Positions 35,537 to 44,368 of a DNA stretch of 64,000 bases are shown here, in pieces. Origin of the DNA: an uncultured Verrucomicrobiota bacterium (GTDB lineage Bacteria > Verrucomicrobiota > Kiritimatiellia > CAIQIC01 > Lenti-01); NCBI GenBank assembly GCA_938003985.1, contig CALKWZ010000022.1:1-64000 (forward strand), written 5' to 3'. The notes beneath the pieces are model-generated. The model did no database searches, was not told the origin of the DNA, and saw nothing but the letters and a program-made list of their open reading frames with translations. The translations under genes and the position numbers were made by a program. Numbering within the stretch: the stretch's first letter is position 1; each line of letters begins with the position of its first letter.

Positions 35537-36883
35537 ATGCGCATTGTGATCATCGGCGGCGGCCAAACGGGCGCCCATTTGGCGGAAAAGTTCTGCGAGG
35601 ACGAACACGACGTGGTCGTGATCGACTCCTCGGCGGAGGCTTTGGCGGACGTGAATGCCCATCTGGACCTCATGACGGTCCACGGCAACGGCGCCGATCC
35701 GGCGACGCTGGAAGAGGCGGATCTGGAACGGGCGGATATGGTTGTGGCGGTGACGGACCGGGACGACACGAACATCCTGGCCTGCATTTTCGCCCGGGCC
35801 CGGGGGGTGGGGCGCACGGTGGCGCGGGTGTCGTCGTCGGCCTATCTGACCAGCCGGCACATCGATTTCAAGCGGCTGGGGGTGGATCTGCTGGTCAACC
35901 AGTACGACGAGTACGCCCGGGACCTCTACAACGTGTTGCGGCTGCCGGGGTCCATCGAAGTGGCGGACCTGCTGGACGAGCGGGTCATGGTCGTGGGCAT
36001 GTCGGTCCATATGGACAGTCCGTTGCTGGGCACCACGCTGAAGCGGTTCGCGGGCAAGGAGTGGCTGCGGAAAATCCGCTTCACGGCGGTGGTGCGCGGC
36101 GACGAAGTCATGACGCCGCACGGCGACACGACGTTCCTGGTGGGCGACGACGTCTATTTCGCGGGCGAGCCGGATGCCATCGCCGATTTCATGCAATGGG
36201 CCTGGCCGGAGTACAAGCGGTTCCAGCGGGTCGTGATCGCGGGCGGCGGGGAGCTGGGCCTGCAGCTGGCGCGGATGCTGGAGCACACGCGCATGCAGAT
36301 CGTGCTGATCGAGCAGGAGGAAGAGCGCGCGGACTTCTGTTCGGCGCAGCTCAACCGCACGCTGGTGATCAAGGGCGACGCGCTCGACCAGGAGACGCTG
36401 GCGGGCATCGGCGAGGCCGAGGACATGGCCTACGTCGCGGCGACGGGCAGCGACGAGCACAACATCATCGGCTGCCTGGTGGCGGAGAAGTACGGCGCGC
36501 GCTTCACGGCGGCGCAGGTGGGCAAGAAGGAATACATCGGCATCGTCAACCAGCTGCGGCTGCTGGACCGGATCGTGGATCCGCGCCTGGCGATGGTCAA
36601 TTCCATCCTCCATTTCGTGCGCGGCAAGAACGTGCAGGCCGCGGCGATCCTGGCGCGCCTGCCGGGCGAACTGATCGAGATGAAGCTCTCGCCGAAGCAC
36701 AAGTGGGCGGGCAAGGCGATCCAGGACCTGAAGATTCCCGAGGGCGTCATCATCGTGGCGGCGCAACGGGCCGGCCAGGTGAAGACGGCCACGGGCGATC
36801 TGGAGCTGGCGGCCGGCGACCGCGTGGTGGTCTATTGCCTGCCCGAGGCGGTCGCCAAGATGGAGCCGTTGTTCGCCTCTTGA
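35537..36883 (+). CDS. trkA: Trk system potassium uptake protein TrkA
   Basis: 448 residues in two repeated halves, each an RCK_N Rossmann domain plus an RCK_C domain. Nucleotide-binding loops are IIGGGQTGAHLAEKF at the start and IAGGGELGLQLARML near residue 235, with acidic residues (VIDSS, LIEQE) closing the NAD sites. TrkA is the cytosolic gating ring of the TrkH channel and senses NAD/ATP ratio. It is followed after 10 nt by two trkH genes, forming a potassium-uptake operon. Confidence 0.96.
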   Translation: MRIVIIGGGQTGAHLAEKFCEDEHDVVVIDSSAEALADVNAHLDLMTVHGNGADPATLEEADLERADMVVAVTDRDDTNILACIFARARGVGRTVARVSSSAYLTSRHIDFKRLGVDLLVNQYDEYARDLYNVLRLPGSIEVADLLDERVMVVGMSVHMDSPLLGTTLKRFAGKEWLRKIRFTAVVRGDEVMTPHGDTTFLVGDDVYFAGEPDAIADFMQWAWPEYKRFQRVVIAGGGELGLQLARMLEHTRMQIVLIEQEEERADFCSAQLNRTLVIKGDALDQETLAGIGEAEDMAYVAATGSDEHNIIGCLVAEKYGARFTAAQVGKKEYIGIVNQLRLLDRIVDPRLAMVNSILHFVRGKNVQAAAILARLPGELIEMKLSPKHKWAGKAIQDLKIPEGVIIVAAQRAGQVKTATGDLELAAGDRVVVYCLPEAVAKMEPLFAS

Positions 36884-36889
36884 GGCGGC

Positions 36890-37103
36890 CGCGATGAATT
36901 TCAAGCCCGTCTTCCACGTGATCGCCTGGCTGCTGGGGGTGGTGGCCCTGCTGATGGGCGGCTGCGGCCTGGTCTCCTTCCTGCACGGCGAGCCGGCCGC
37001 GGCCTGGACGGCGCTGGTCTATTCCGCGGCGGGCACGCTGGCGGCGGCGGCGGTCCTGTGGGTCCTGACGCGCAACGACCAGGAACTGTCGCGCCGGGAC
37101 GGG
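36890..37103 (+). repeat. 214-bp tract identical in both trkH genes (copy 1)
   Basis: Positions 36890-37103 are identical base for base to 38350-38563. The copies begin just before each ATG and cover the first ~70 codons. Past the first mismatch at 37104 the genes diverge at many synonymous and non-synonymous sites. Confidence 0.9.
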
Positions 37104-38345
37104 CTGGGGGTGGTGGCGTTCGGCTGGCTGTGCGCGGGGGTGGCCGGGGCGGTGCCTTATCTGCTGTCCGGCACGATCGCTTCGCCGACGGCGGCGGTGT
37201 TCGAATCGGTATCCGGGCTGACGACCACGGGGGCTTCGGTCATTCCCGTGCTCGAAGGCGTGCCCAAGGGCATCCTGCTGTGGCGGGCGCTGACGCATCT
37301 CGTCGGCGGCGGCGGCATTCTGGTGCTGGTGGTGGCGATCCTGCCGATCGCGGGGGCGGGCGGCATGCAGTTGTTCCGCGCCGAAGTGGCGGGCCCGTCC
37401 AAGGACCGCATCGAGCCGCGCGTGGCCGCGACCGCCAAGATGCTGTGGGGCGTCTACGTGCTGCTGAACGTCGCGCTGATTTTCCTGCTGCGGCTGGGCG
37501 GCATGGATTGGTTCGACGCCGCGTGCCATGCCTTCGCCACCATGGCGACGGGCGGCTTTTCCACCCGGACGGCCAGCGTCGCGGCCTACGACAGCGTCTA
37601 TATCGAGAGCGTGCTGATGGCGTTCATGTGTTTCGGCGCCTTGAATTTCGCCCTCCATTACCGCGCGTTGCGCGGGGAATTCGCGCCGTGGTGGCGGGAT
37701 TCCAGCACCCGCTTCTTTCTGGGCGCCGTGGCCGGCGCCACGCTGTTCAGCGCGTGGATCCTCCACCGCTCCGCCGCGGATCTGGCGTGGGGCGCGGCAT
37801 TGCGGCAGGCGGCGTTCACCTGCGTGAGCCTGGCCACGACCACCGGGTTCTGCACCGCGGATTACGACGTCTGGCCGCGGATTCTCCAGGTGCTTTTGCT
37901 GCTGCTGATGCTCATGGGCGGTTGCGTGGGCTCCACGGCCGGGGGCATCAAGGTCGCCCGCGTCCAGATGGCGCTCAAGGCCGTCGCGCGCGAAATCCGC
38001 TTGTTCATGCAGCCGCAGGCGGTTTTGCCCGTCAAGCTGGACCAGAAGCGCCTGGACGACGACGTGCTGGTGCCCGTGCTGGCGTTCGTGGCGCTCTATC
38101 TGCTGGTGGCGGCGCTGGGCGCCGGCGCGATGCTGGCCTTCGCGCCGGATCTGGCGACGGCGGTTTCGTCCGTGGTGGCCTGCATGGGCGGCGTCGGTCC
38201 GGGCCTGTCCGCGGTCGGCCCGACCTGCAATTACGCGGGGCTGCCGGCCGGCGGACAGGGCGTGCTGATCGCCTTGATGCTGGCGGGCCGGTTGGAATTC
38301 TTCACCTTGCTGGCCGTGTTCATGCCGGCGTTCTGGAGAAAGTGA
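36894..38345 (+). CDS. trkH: TrkH-type potassium channel subunit (copy 1)
   Basis: 483 residues. It has the fourfold M1-P-M2 repeat of SKT proteins, with the selectivity-filter-like loops TTTGASVIP (near residue 108), MATGGFSTRT (near 220), LATTTGFCTADYD (near 312) and the degenerate VGPGLSAVGP (near 430). It forms the K+-conducting subunit gated by TrkA. The final residues, PAFWRK, are shared with copy 2. It lies 10 nt after trkA and 8 nt before copy 2. Confidence 0.94.
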   Translation: MNFKPVFHVIAWLLGVVALLMGGCGLVSFLHGEPAAAWTALVYSAAGTLAAAAVLWVLTRNDQELSRRDGLGVVAFGWLCAGVAGAVPYLLSGTIASPTAAVFESVSGLTTTGASVIPVLEGVPKGILLWRALTHLVGGGGILVLVVAILPIAGAGGMQLFRAEVAGPSKDRIEPRVAATAKMLWGVYVLLNVALIFLLRLGGMDWFDAACHAFATMATGGFSTRTASVAAYDSVYIESVLMAFMCFGALNFALHYRALRGEFAPWWRDSSTRFFLGAVAGATLFSAWILHRSAADLAWGAALRQAAFTCVSLATTTGFCTADYDVWPRILQVLLLLLMLMGGCVGSTAGGIKVARVQMALKAVAREIRLFMQPQAVLPVKLDQKRLDDDVLVPVLAFVALYLLVAALGAGAMLAFAPDLATAVSSVVACMGGVGPGLSAVGPTCNYAGLPAGGQGVLIALMLAGRLEFFTLLAVFMPAFWRK

Positions 38346-38349
38346 CCGG

Positions 38350-38563
38350 CGCGATGAATTTCAAGCCCGTCTTCCACGTGATCGCCTGGCTGCTGGGGGT
38401 GGTGGCCCTGCTGATGGGCGGCTGCGGCCTGGTCTCCTTCCTGCACGGCGAGCCGGCCGCGGCCTGGACGGCGCTGGTCTATTCCGCGGCGGGCACGCTG
38501 GCGGCGGCGGCGGTCCTGTGGGTCCTGACGCGCAACGACCAGGAACTGTCGCGCCGGGACGGG
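38350..38563 (+). repeat. 214-bp tract identical in both trkH genes (copy 2)
   Basis: Second copy of the identical tract, offset by 1460 nt from the first. Confidence 0.9.
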
Positions 38564-39811
38564 TTGGGGGTGGTGACGTTCGGCTGGCTTCTGGCGGGCA
38601 TCGCGGGCGCCGTTCCCTTCGTTCTGTCCGGCACGATCGCCTCGCCGGTCGCGGCGCTGTTCGAGACGGTGTCCGGCATGACCACGACGGGCGCGTCGGT
38701 CATTCCCGTGCTGGAAGGCGTGCCCAAGGGCATTCTGCTGTGGCGGGCGCTCACCCAGCTCATCGGCGGCATGGGCGTGCTGATCCTCGTGGTGGCGATC
38801 CTGCCGTTCGCGGGGGCCGGCGGCATGCAGCTCTACCGCGCCGAAATGCCCGGACCGACCAAGGACCGCATCGAGCCGCGCATGGCCTCGACCGCCAAGC
38901 TGCTCTGGGGCGTCTACGTCCTGCTCGTCGTCGTGCTCGTTCTGTTGCTGCGGCTGGGCGGCCTGACCTGGTTCGACGCCGTCTGCCATTCCTTCACCAC
39001 CATGGCGACGGGCGGTTTCTCCACCCGGACGGCCAGCATCGCGGCGTTCGACAGCGCCTACGTCGAGGCCGTCCTGACGGTCTTCATGCTGCTGGCCGGC
39101 ATCAATTTCTCCCTGCACTACCGGCTGTTGCGCGGCGAAGGCGCCGCCTGGTGGAAGGACGGCGAGCTGCGCTTCTATTTGGTTGTTTTCGCGCTCTTCG
39201 CCGGCGTGGGCACGGTGGTGCTCCACGGCGCCCGGGCCGCGGCGGGGCTCGACTGGGGCGGCGCCTTGCGCCAGGTGGCTTTCACCGGCGCCAGCCTCAT
39301 GACCACGACGGGATTCGTCACGGACGACTACGACCGCTGGCCGGCCTTGCTCAAGCCGCTGCTGGTGCTGCTGATGCTGCTGGGCGGCTGCGCGGGGTCC
39401 ACCGCCGGCGGCATCAAGGCCGGCCGCATCCAGGTCATGCTCAAGGCCGTCGGGCGCGAAATCCGCCTGTTCATGCAGCCGCAGGCGGTCATTCCGATCA
39501 AGGCCGGCCGCAAGCCGCTGGAAGACGACGTGCTGCTGTCGATCCTGGGCTTCGCGCTGCTCTATCTGTTCGTGCTGCTGCTGGGAACGCTGGCGCTGAT
39601 TCCGTTCGTGCCGAATGGCTTGACGGCGTTCTCCGCGGTCTTGGCCTGCCTCAGCAACGTCGGTCCGGGCTTCGCGGGGGTGGGGCCGATCCAGAACTAC
39701 GCCGCCATTCCCGACGCGGGCAATGCGATCCTCACGGCGCTGATGCTGGTGGGCCGCCTGGAACTCTACACGGTGCTGGCGATCTTCATGCCGGCGTTCT
39801 GGAGGAAGTGA
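38354..39811 (+). CDS. trkH: TrkH-type potassium channel subunit (copy 2)
   Basis: 485 residues, a tandem paralogue of the preceding gene. Filter-like loops are TTTGASVIP, MATGGFSTRT, MTTTGFVTDDYD and VGPGFAGVGP. The first ~70 residues are encoded by DNA identical to copy 1; the rest is clearly diverged. Differences in the third loop (GFVTDDYD versus GFCTADYD) and around the fourth loop could alter ion selectivity or kinetics. Its stop overlaps the next ATG by one base (TGATG). Confidence 0.93.
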   Translation: MNFKPVFHVIAWLLGVVALLMGGCGLVSFLHGEPAAAWTALVYSAAGTLAAAAVLWVLTRNDQELSRRDGLGVVTFGWLLAGIAGAVPFVLSGTIASPVAALFETVSGMTTTGASVIPVLEGVPKGILLWRALTQLIGGMGVLILVVAILPFAGAGGMQLYRAEMPGPTKDRIEPRMASTAKLLWGVYVLLVVVLVLLLRLGGLTWFDAVCHSFTTMATGGFSTRTASIAAFDSAYVEAVLTVFMLLAGINFSLHYRLLRGEGAAWWKDGELRFYLVVFALFAGVGTVVLHGARAAAGLDWGGALRQVAFTGASLMTTTGFVTDDYDRWPALLKPLLVLLMLLGGCAGSTAGGIKAGRIQVMLKAVGREIRLFMQPQAVIPIKAGRKPLEDDVLLSILGFALLYLFVLLLGTLALIPFVPNGLTAFSAVLACLSNVGPGFAGVGPIQNYAAIPDAGNAILTALMLVGRLELYTVLAIFMPAFWRK

Positions 39812-40545
39812 TGGCGCGCCCGCCGCTATTCCCTGCGCTGGGCGCCGAGTCGCCGCTGGCGGCCGTGCAGTTCCGCCAGACCTTGGCGCTGGGGCTCGTG
39901 CCGCTGGGATTGGCGCTGCTGCTGATGGCGGCGACGGCGCCGGACTGGCCGCCGGCGGGCCTGTGGCTCGGCGCGGGGGCGGTGCCGGCGGGCATGGCGA
40001 CGCTCTGGATCCTGTGGCGGCGGGCCGGCCGCAATCGCCTGTTCGGCTATTCCTCCGTCCATTTCCTCGTCCGCTACCTGTTCGTCGTCCTGTGCCCCGC
40101 GCTGCTGTGGTTCGCGTTCGGCGCCCGGGTGCTCGAACTGGCCGGCGCGCTGCCGCCGGTCCTGTTCGGCCTGCTCGTGGCGATCTATCCGGCCGGCCGC
40201 ATCCTGCACGCGCGGGTCGGACCGGATCCGCAGGCGGCGCCCCACCTCGAAATGGCCTATATCCTCTGCCAGCAGCTCGAAATGGTGCTGCTGGTCTTTT
40301 CGCTGGCGGGCCTGCTGACGGGCGCCATCGTCGAGGCCAACCGGGACTATCCGACCGATCCGTTCCCCTTGCTGGTGGCCATCTGGCTGCTGGCGCTGCT
40401 GGGCCTGCTGGCCGGCGCGGTCATGGGCTTCGCCCACTGGGCGCAGCTCTTCCGCCGCCGCTCGCCGCCGCAGCCGCTCGACGACCCGCCGCCGCCCCCG
40501 CCGGCCCCGGACCGGGTCGTCCGGTTCGATTCGGACCGGTTCTGA
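39811..40545 (+). CDS. Membrane protein downstream of trkH, unknown function
   Basis: 244 residues with about six membrane spans: near 25-45, 50-68, 83-103, 110-128, 155-177 and 187-208. It ends in a Pro-rich cytosolic tail (QPLDDPPPPPPAPDR). I do not recognise the family. Overlap with the trkH stop (TGATG) makes it the fourth gene of the trk operon, so a role in potassium homeostasis or membrane potential is possible. Confidence 0.75.
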   Translation: MARPPLFPALGAESPLAAVQFRQTLALGLVPLGLALLLMAATAPDWPPAGLWLGAGAVPAGMATLWILWRRAGRNRLFGYSSVHFLVRYLFVVLCPALLWFAFGARVLELAGALPPVLFGLLVAIYPAGRILHARVGPDPQAAPHLEMAYILCQQLEMVLLVFSLAGLLTGAIVEANRDYPTDPFPLLVAIWLLALLGLLAGAVMGFAHWAQLFRRRSPPQPLDDPPPPPPAPDRVVRFDSDRF

Positions 40546-40560
40546 CCGCGCCGGATTTGT

Positions 40561-40589
40561 TTGCGCGCGGCCCGGCGCTCGCGTAGAGT
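40561..40589 (+). promoter_or_regulatory. Predicted aspS promoter
   Basis: TTGCGC (40561-40566), 17 nt, TAGAGT (40584-40589). The leader of ~33 nt ends with AAAGGA 7 nt before the aspS ATG. Confidence 0.55.
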
Positions 40590-40628
40590 CGCGGCTCGTC
40601 GATTTTTTCAGGAAAAAGGAACGAAACC

Positions 40629-42416
40629 ATGAAGATGCGGACACATACTTGCGGGCAGCTGCGCCCCGCCGACGCGGGCGCGAAAGTGGAACTGTGCGGC
40701 TGGGTGGACAGCGTGCGCGACCACGGCGGACTGATTTTCCTCGACCTGCGCGACCGCTACGGCGTCACGCAGTGCGTGTTCGACCCGCAGGATTCCCAGA
40801 CCGCGTGGGACGCCGCGCAGGCCTGCCGCGGCGAATTCGTCGTGAAGATTTCCGGCGAAGTCCGCCCGCGTCCGGCCGACATGGTCAACGACCGCATCGC
40901 CACCGGCGGCATCGAAGTCCGCGGCACCGCCATCGCCGTGCTCAACAAGGCCCTCGTGCCGCCGTTCCCGCTCGACGACCGCAGCGCGGAACACGTCGCC
41001 GAAGACCTGCGCCTCGAATTCCGCTACCTCGACCTGCGCCGGACCGCCATGCAGCAGGCGCTCTTCCTGCGCCACCGCCTGATCCAGACGGCGCGGAACT
41101 ACTTCGACGAAAACCAGTTCATGGAGATCGAAACGCCGATCCTCACCAAGAGCACGCCCGAAGGCGCCCGCGACTACCTCGTGCCCAGCCGCGTTTCGCC
41201 CGGCATGTTCTACGCCCTGCCGCAGGCCCCGCAGCAGTACAAGCAGCTGCTGATGATGTCCGGCATGGACCGCTACGTGCAGATCGCCCGCTGCTTCCGC
41301 GACGAAGACCTGCGCGCCGACCGCCAGCCGGAATTCACCCAGATCGACATCGAAATGTCGTTCGTCACCGCCGACGACGTCATCGAAACCGTCGACGGCC
41401 TGATCGTGCGCCTGATGCAGGCCGCGAACCTGCCCGCGCCGGAACTGCCGCTGCCGCGCATGACCTACCGCGAGGCCATGGACCGCTACGGCAGCGACAA
41501 GCCCGACCTGCGCTTCGGCATGGAGATCGTGGACCTCGCCGACGTCTTCAAGGGCACCCAGTTCAAGGTGTTCGCCCGCGCGCTGGAAGGCGGCGGCGCG
41601 GTCAAGGCCATCAACGCCAAGGGTCTCGCCCATGCGCCCATCAAGATGGTGGAGGAGGACTGGACGGGGCTCGCCAAGGAAGGCGGCCTCGGCGGCCTGG
41701 CCTACATCCGCGTGCAGGAAGACGGCACCTGGAAGTCGCCCATCGTCAAGTTCTTCACCGACGCCGAAAAGGTCGGCCTCGAAACCGCGCTGGGCATCCA
41801 GCCCGGCGATCTCGTGCTGTTCGGCGCCGACAAGGCCGAAAAGGTCCTGCCGGTCCTCGGCCGCATCCGCCTGCTGGCGGGCGCGCACGCCGGCATCATC
41901 CCGCAGGACGTCTACAAGTTCACCTGGGTCGTCGATTTCCCGCTGTTCGAGCGCACCGACGAAGGCACCCTCGCCAGCGTGCACCATCCGTTCACCTCGC
42001 CGATGCCGGAAGACGTGCCGCTGCTGGATACCGCGCCCGAAAAGGTGCGCGCGCAGGCCTACGACATCGTCCTCAACGGCACCGAACTCGGCGGCGGCAG
42101 CATCCGCATCCACGATCCCGCCTTCCAGGCGCGGATGTTCCAGATCCTCGGCCTGCCCGAGTCGGAAATCAAATCGCGCTTCAGCCATCTGATCCGCGCG
42201 CTGGAATACGGCACGCCGCCCCACGGCGGCCTCGCCATCGGCGCCGATCGCCTCGTGATGCTGCTGGCCGGTCGCCACAGCATCCGCGACGTCATCGCCT
42301 TCCCGAAGACCCAGAAGGCCATGGACCTGATGATGAACGCGCCGTCCACCGTGGACGACAAGCAGCTGCGCGACATCCACATCAAGTTGGCCGTGGCGCC
42401 CAAGGCCGAAGCCTGA
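40629..42416 (+). CDS. aspS: Aspartyl-tRNA synthetase (bacterial type)
   Basis: 595 residues: an N-terminal OB-fold anticodon domain (GWVDSVRDHGGLIFLDLRDRYG), then the class II catalytic core with motif 2 (CFRDEDLRADRQPEFTQID) and motif 3 (GLAIGADRLVMLLAG). Between motifs 2 and 3 lies the GAD insertion that marks the bacterial form. It attaches Asp to tRNA-Asp in the cytosol. Whether it also charges tRNA-Asn cannot be decided from the window. AAAGGA precedes the ATG. Confidence 0.97.
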   Translation: MKMRTHTCGQLRPADAGAKVELCGWVDSVRDHGGLIFLDLRDRYGVTQCVFDPQDSQTAWDAAQACRGEFVVKISGEVRPRPADMVNDRIATGGIEVRGTAIAVLNKALVPPFPLDDRSAEHVAEDLRLEFRYLDLRRTAMQQALFLRHRLIQTARNYFDENQFMEIETPILTKSTPEGARDYLVPSRVSPGMFYALPQAPQQYKQLLMMSGMDRYVQIARCFRDEDLRADRQPEFTQIDIEMSFVTADDVIETVDGLIVRLMQAANLPAPELPLPRMTYREAMDRYGSDKPDLRFGMEIVDLADVFKGTQFKVFARALEGGGAVKAINAKGLAHAPIKMVEEDWTGLAKEGGLGGLAYIRVQEDGTWKSPIVKFFTDAEKVGLETALGIQPGDLVLFGADKAEKVLPVLGRIRLLAGAHAGIIPQDVYKFTWVVDFPLFERTDEGTLASVHHPFTSPMPEDVPLLDTAPEKVRAQAYDIVLNGTELGGGSIRIHDPAFQARMFQILGLPESEIKSRFSHLIRALEYGTPPHGGLAIGADRLVMLLAGRHSIRDVIAFPKTQKAMDLMMNAPSTVDDKQLRDIHIKLAVAPKAEA

Positions 42417-42440
42417 TCCCCGAGACCGGGAAGGCGCCGC

Positions 42441-43226
42441 ATGGGCTCGCAGGCGGAATTGGCGTTCCATGCCGTCCGCTTCGGCTATGAGGCGGACGGC
42501 TGGCAACTGCGCATTCCGGCGCTCGCGCTGGGCCGCGAACCGCTCTGCGGCATCGTGGGCCCGAACGGTTCCGGCAAAAGCACGCTCCTGAAACTTGCCG
42601 CGGGCCTGCTTGCGCCGGGGGCGGGCGCGGTGGACCTCGATGGCCGCTCCGTGGCGCGCATGCGCCGCGCCGATCTCGCGCGCCGGCTCGGATATTTGCC
42701 GCAGGAATGCCCCGCGCTGTTCGATTACGCCGTCGAGCAAGTCGTCGCGCTGGGCCGCCACGCGCACGGCGGGACGCTGGATCTCGCGACCGCCGCCGAT
42801 CGCGACGCCGTCGCGCGCGCCTTGGCCGACGTCGGCTTGGAAGCCCTGCGGCATCGTCCGCTCTCGCATCTCTCCGGCGGCGAGCGCCGCCGCGCGTGGC
42901 TGGCGTCCGCGCTGGCCCAGGAACCGGAAATCCTGCTCCTCGACGAACCCACGCAGGCGCTCGATCTGCATCAGGCCGCCGCCGTCATGGAAATTCTGGC
43001 CCGCCGCGCCGCGAATGGACTACGCGTGGTCGCCGTGATGCACGATTTGAACCTCGCCGGCCTGTTTTGCGACCGTTTGGTGCTCGTGCAGGCCGGCGAA
43101 ATCGCCGCGGATGGCCCGCCGGCCGAAATTCTGACCGAAAATCGCCTCTTGGCGGCCTACGGCGACAAAATCGAGGTCCTCCGGCGCCCCGAATCGCAAA
43201 ATCCGATCGTTTTGGCGAAAAAATGA
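42441..43226 (+). CDS. ABC transporter ATP-binding protein (FecE/BtuD/HmuV type)
   Basis: 261 residues with Walker A (GPNGSGKST), Q-loop (YLPQE), ABC signature (LSGGERRR), Walker B (ILLLDEPTQALD) and switch His (MHDLNLA). It is the cytosolic ATPase of an iron-siderophore, haem or cobalamin importer. The partner permease gene follows after a 110-nt gap filled with short inverted repeats. A GGGAAGG motif precedes the ATG. No substrate-binding protein is encoded nearby. Confidence 0.92.
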   Translation: MGSQAELAFHAVRFGYEADGWQLRIPALALGREPLCGIVGPNGSGKSTLLKLAAGLLAPGAGAVDLDGRSVARMRRADLARRLGYLPQECPALFDYAVEQVVALGRHAHGGTLDLATAADRDAVARALADVGLEALRHRPLSHLSGGERRRAWLASALAQEPEILLLDEPTQALDLHQAAAVMEILARRAANGLRVVAVMHDLNLAGLFCDRLVLVQAGEIAADGPPAEILTENRLLAAYGDKIEVLRRPESQNPIVLAKK

Positions 43227-43233
43227 GAGAAAA

Positions 43234-43325
43234 CAGGATTCAGAATCCAGAATTCAGGATTCAGAATGAGAATCGGACATGAAAAATTCAACGATTCTGA
43301 ATTCTGACTCCTGAATACTGAATAC
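43234..43325. repeat. Inverted pair of TTCAGAAT-type repeats, no gene between
   Basis: The left arm 43234-43269 (units CAGGATTCAG, AATCCAGAATT, CAGGATTCAGAA) and right arm 43293-43325 (units GATTCTGAATT, CTGACTC, CTGAATACTGAA) are roughly complementary. They are separated by 23 AT-rich bases. The element splits the ATPase and permease genes of the ABC operon. Confidence 0.85.
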
Positions 43326-43335
43326 CTTGCGAAAA

Positions 43336-44319
43336 ATGGCTAAAAAATCGAAAATTTATGCCTTTTTGGCCGTTTTTGCGGTGTTTTTGGCCGTTTTTCC
43401 GTGGATCGGGGCCGAAAAACTGAGTTTTCGGCAGGTTTTCGGGTTTGTCGTCGGCGATTGGACCGCCGACGGCATGATTTTCTTCCAGATCCGTTTCCCG
43501 CGCGTCCTGCTGGGACTGTTGGCCGGCGGGGCGCTGGCGATGGCCGGCGCGGCGTTGCAGGTGATTTTCCGCAATCCGCTGGCCGAACCCTGGACGCTGG
43601 GCATCGCCGGGGGCGCAAGCCTCGGCGCGTTCCTGGCGCGGGTTTGTCCGTTCCTGTGGTTCGCGCTGGGGCCGCTGAACACCGCGCAGGCGCTGGCCTT
43701 GCTGGGTGCGGCCGCCGCGCTGGGCCTCGTCCTGTCGCTCGCGCGGCGTTCGGCGACCGGCGCGCAGACGTTGCTGTTGGCGGGCGTGACGCTGGGCGTC
43801 GTTTGCGGCGGGGCCATCATGGTCATCAGCGGTTTCATTTCGCCGTGGAAGCTCGCCGAATTCCATCGCTGGCTGCTGGGCGGGCTCGATGCGGCGGATT
43901 GGGCGTCCGTCGGCGCCTTGGCGGCGCTGGCCGTGCCGGGCGTCGCGCTCCTGCTGGTCCAGGCGCGGAACCTGAATCCGCTGGGGCTCGGCGAAGACAT
44001 GGCGGCGGGGCAGGGCGTGGACGTCGCGCGCGTGCGCCGCTGGACGGCCATCGGTGCGGGGCTCGCCTCCGCCGGCGTGGCGGCCGTGGCCGGCCCCATC
44101 GGCTTCGTCGGTTTGCTCGCGCCGCACGCCGTGCGCAAGATCGTCGGCCCCGATGCGCGCCTCGTGTTGCCGTGTTCGTTTTTGTTCGGCGGCGCGCTGC
44201 TGGCCGCGTGCGATGCCCTCGGCCGCTGGGCCGCCGCGCCCCTCGAAGTGCCCGTCGGCGCCCTGACCGCCGTCCTCGGCGGCCCGCTCTTCCTGGCCCT
44301 GCTGGCCCGCCGGCGCTGA
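43336..44319 (+). CDS. ABC transporter permease (FecCD/BtuC type)
   Basis: 327 residues, nine to ten membrane spans, with family segments FFQIRFPRVLLGLLAGGALA, GAALQVIFRNPLAEPWTLGI, GGAIMVISGFISPWKL and GPIGFVGLLAPHAVRKIVG. It forms the channel of an iron/cobalamin-type importer with the preceding ATPase. A TTG at 43327 is an alternative start three codons upstream. The first residues are AT-rich codons immediately after the repeat element. Confidence 0.92.
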   Translation: MAKKSKIYAFLAVFAVFLAVFPWIGAEKLSFRQVFGFVVGDWTADGMIFFQIRFPRVLLGLLAGGALAMAGAALQVIFRNPLAEPWTLGIAGGASLGAFLARVCPFLWFALGPLNTAQALALLGAAAALGLVLSLARRSATGAQTLLLAGVTLGVVCGGAIMVISGFISPWKLAEFHRWLLGGLDAADWASVGALAALAVPGVALLLVQARNLNPLGLGEDMAAGQGVDVARVRRWTAIGAGLASAGVAAVAGPIGFVGLLAPHAVRKIVGPDARLVLPCSFLFGGALLAACDALGRWAAAPLEVPVGALTAVLGGPLFLALLARRR

Positions 44320-44368
44320 AGCCCGAAAACGCTTGTTTGCGCTGGGGCGCGCTGGCATCCTGATGCCC

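Noticed and set aside
37058..39811. A 917-codon open frame spanning both trkH genes
   Set aside because: Its first two thirds are an out-of-frame shadow of trkH copy 1; only the part from 38354 is a real gene.
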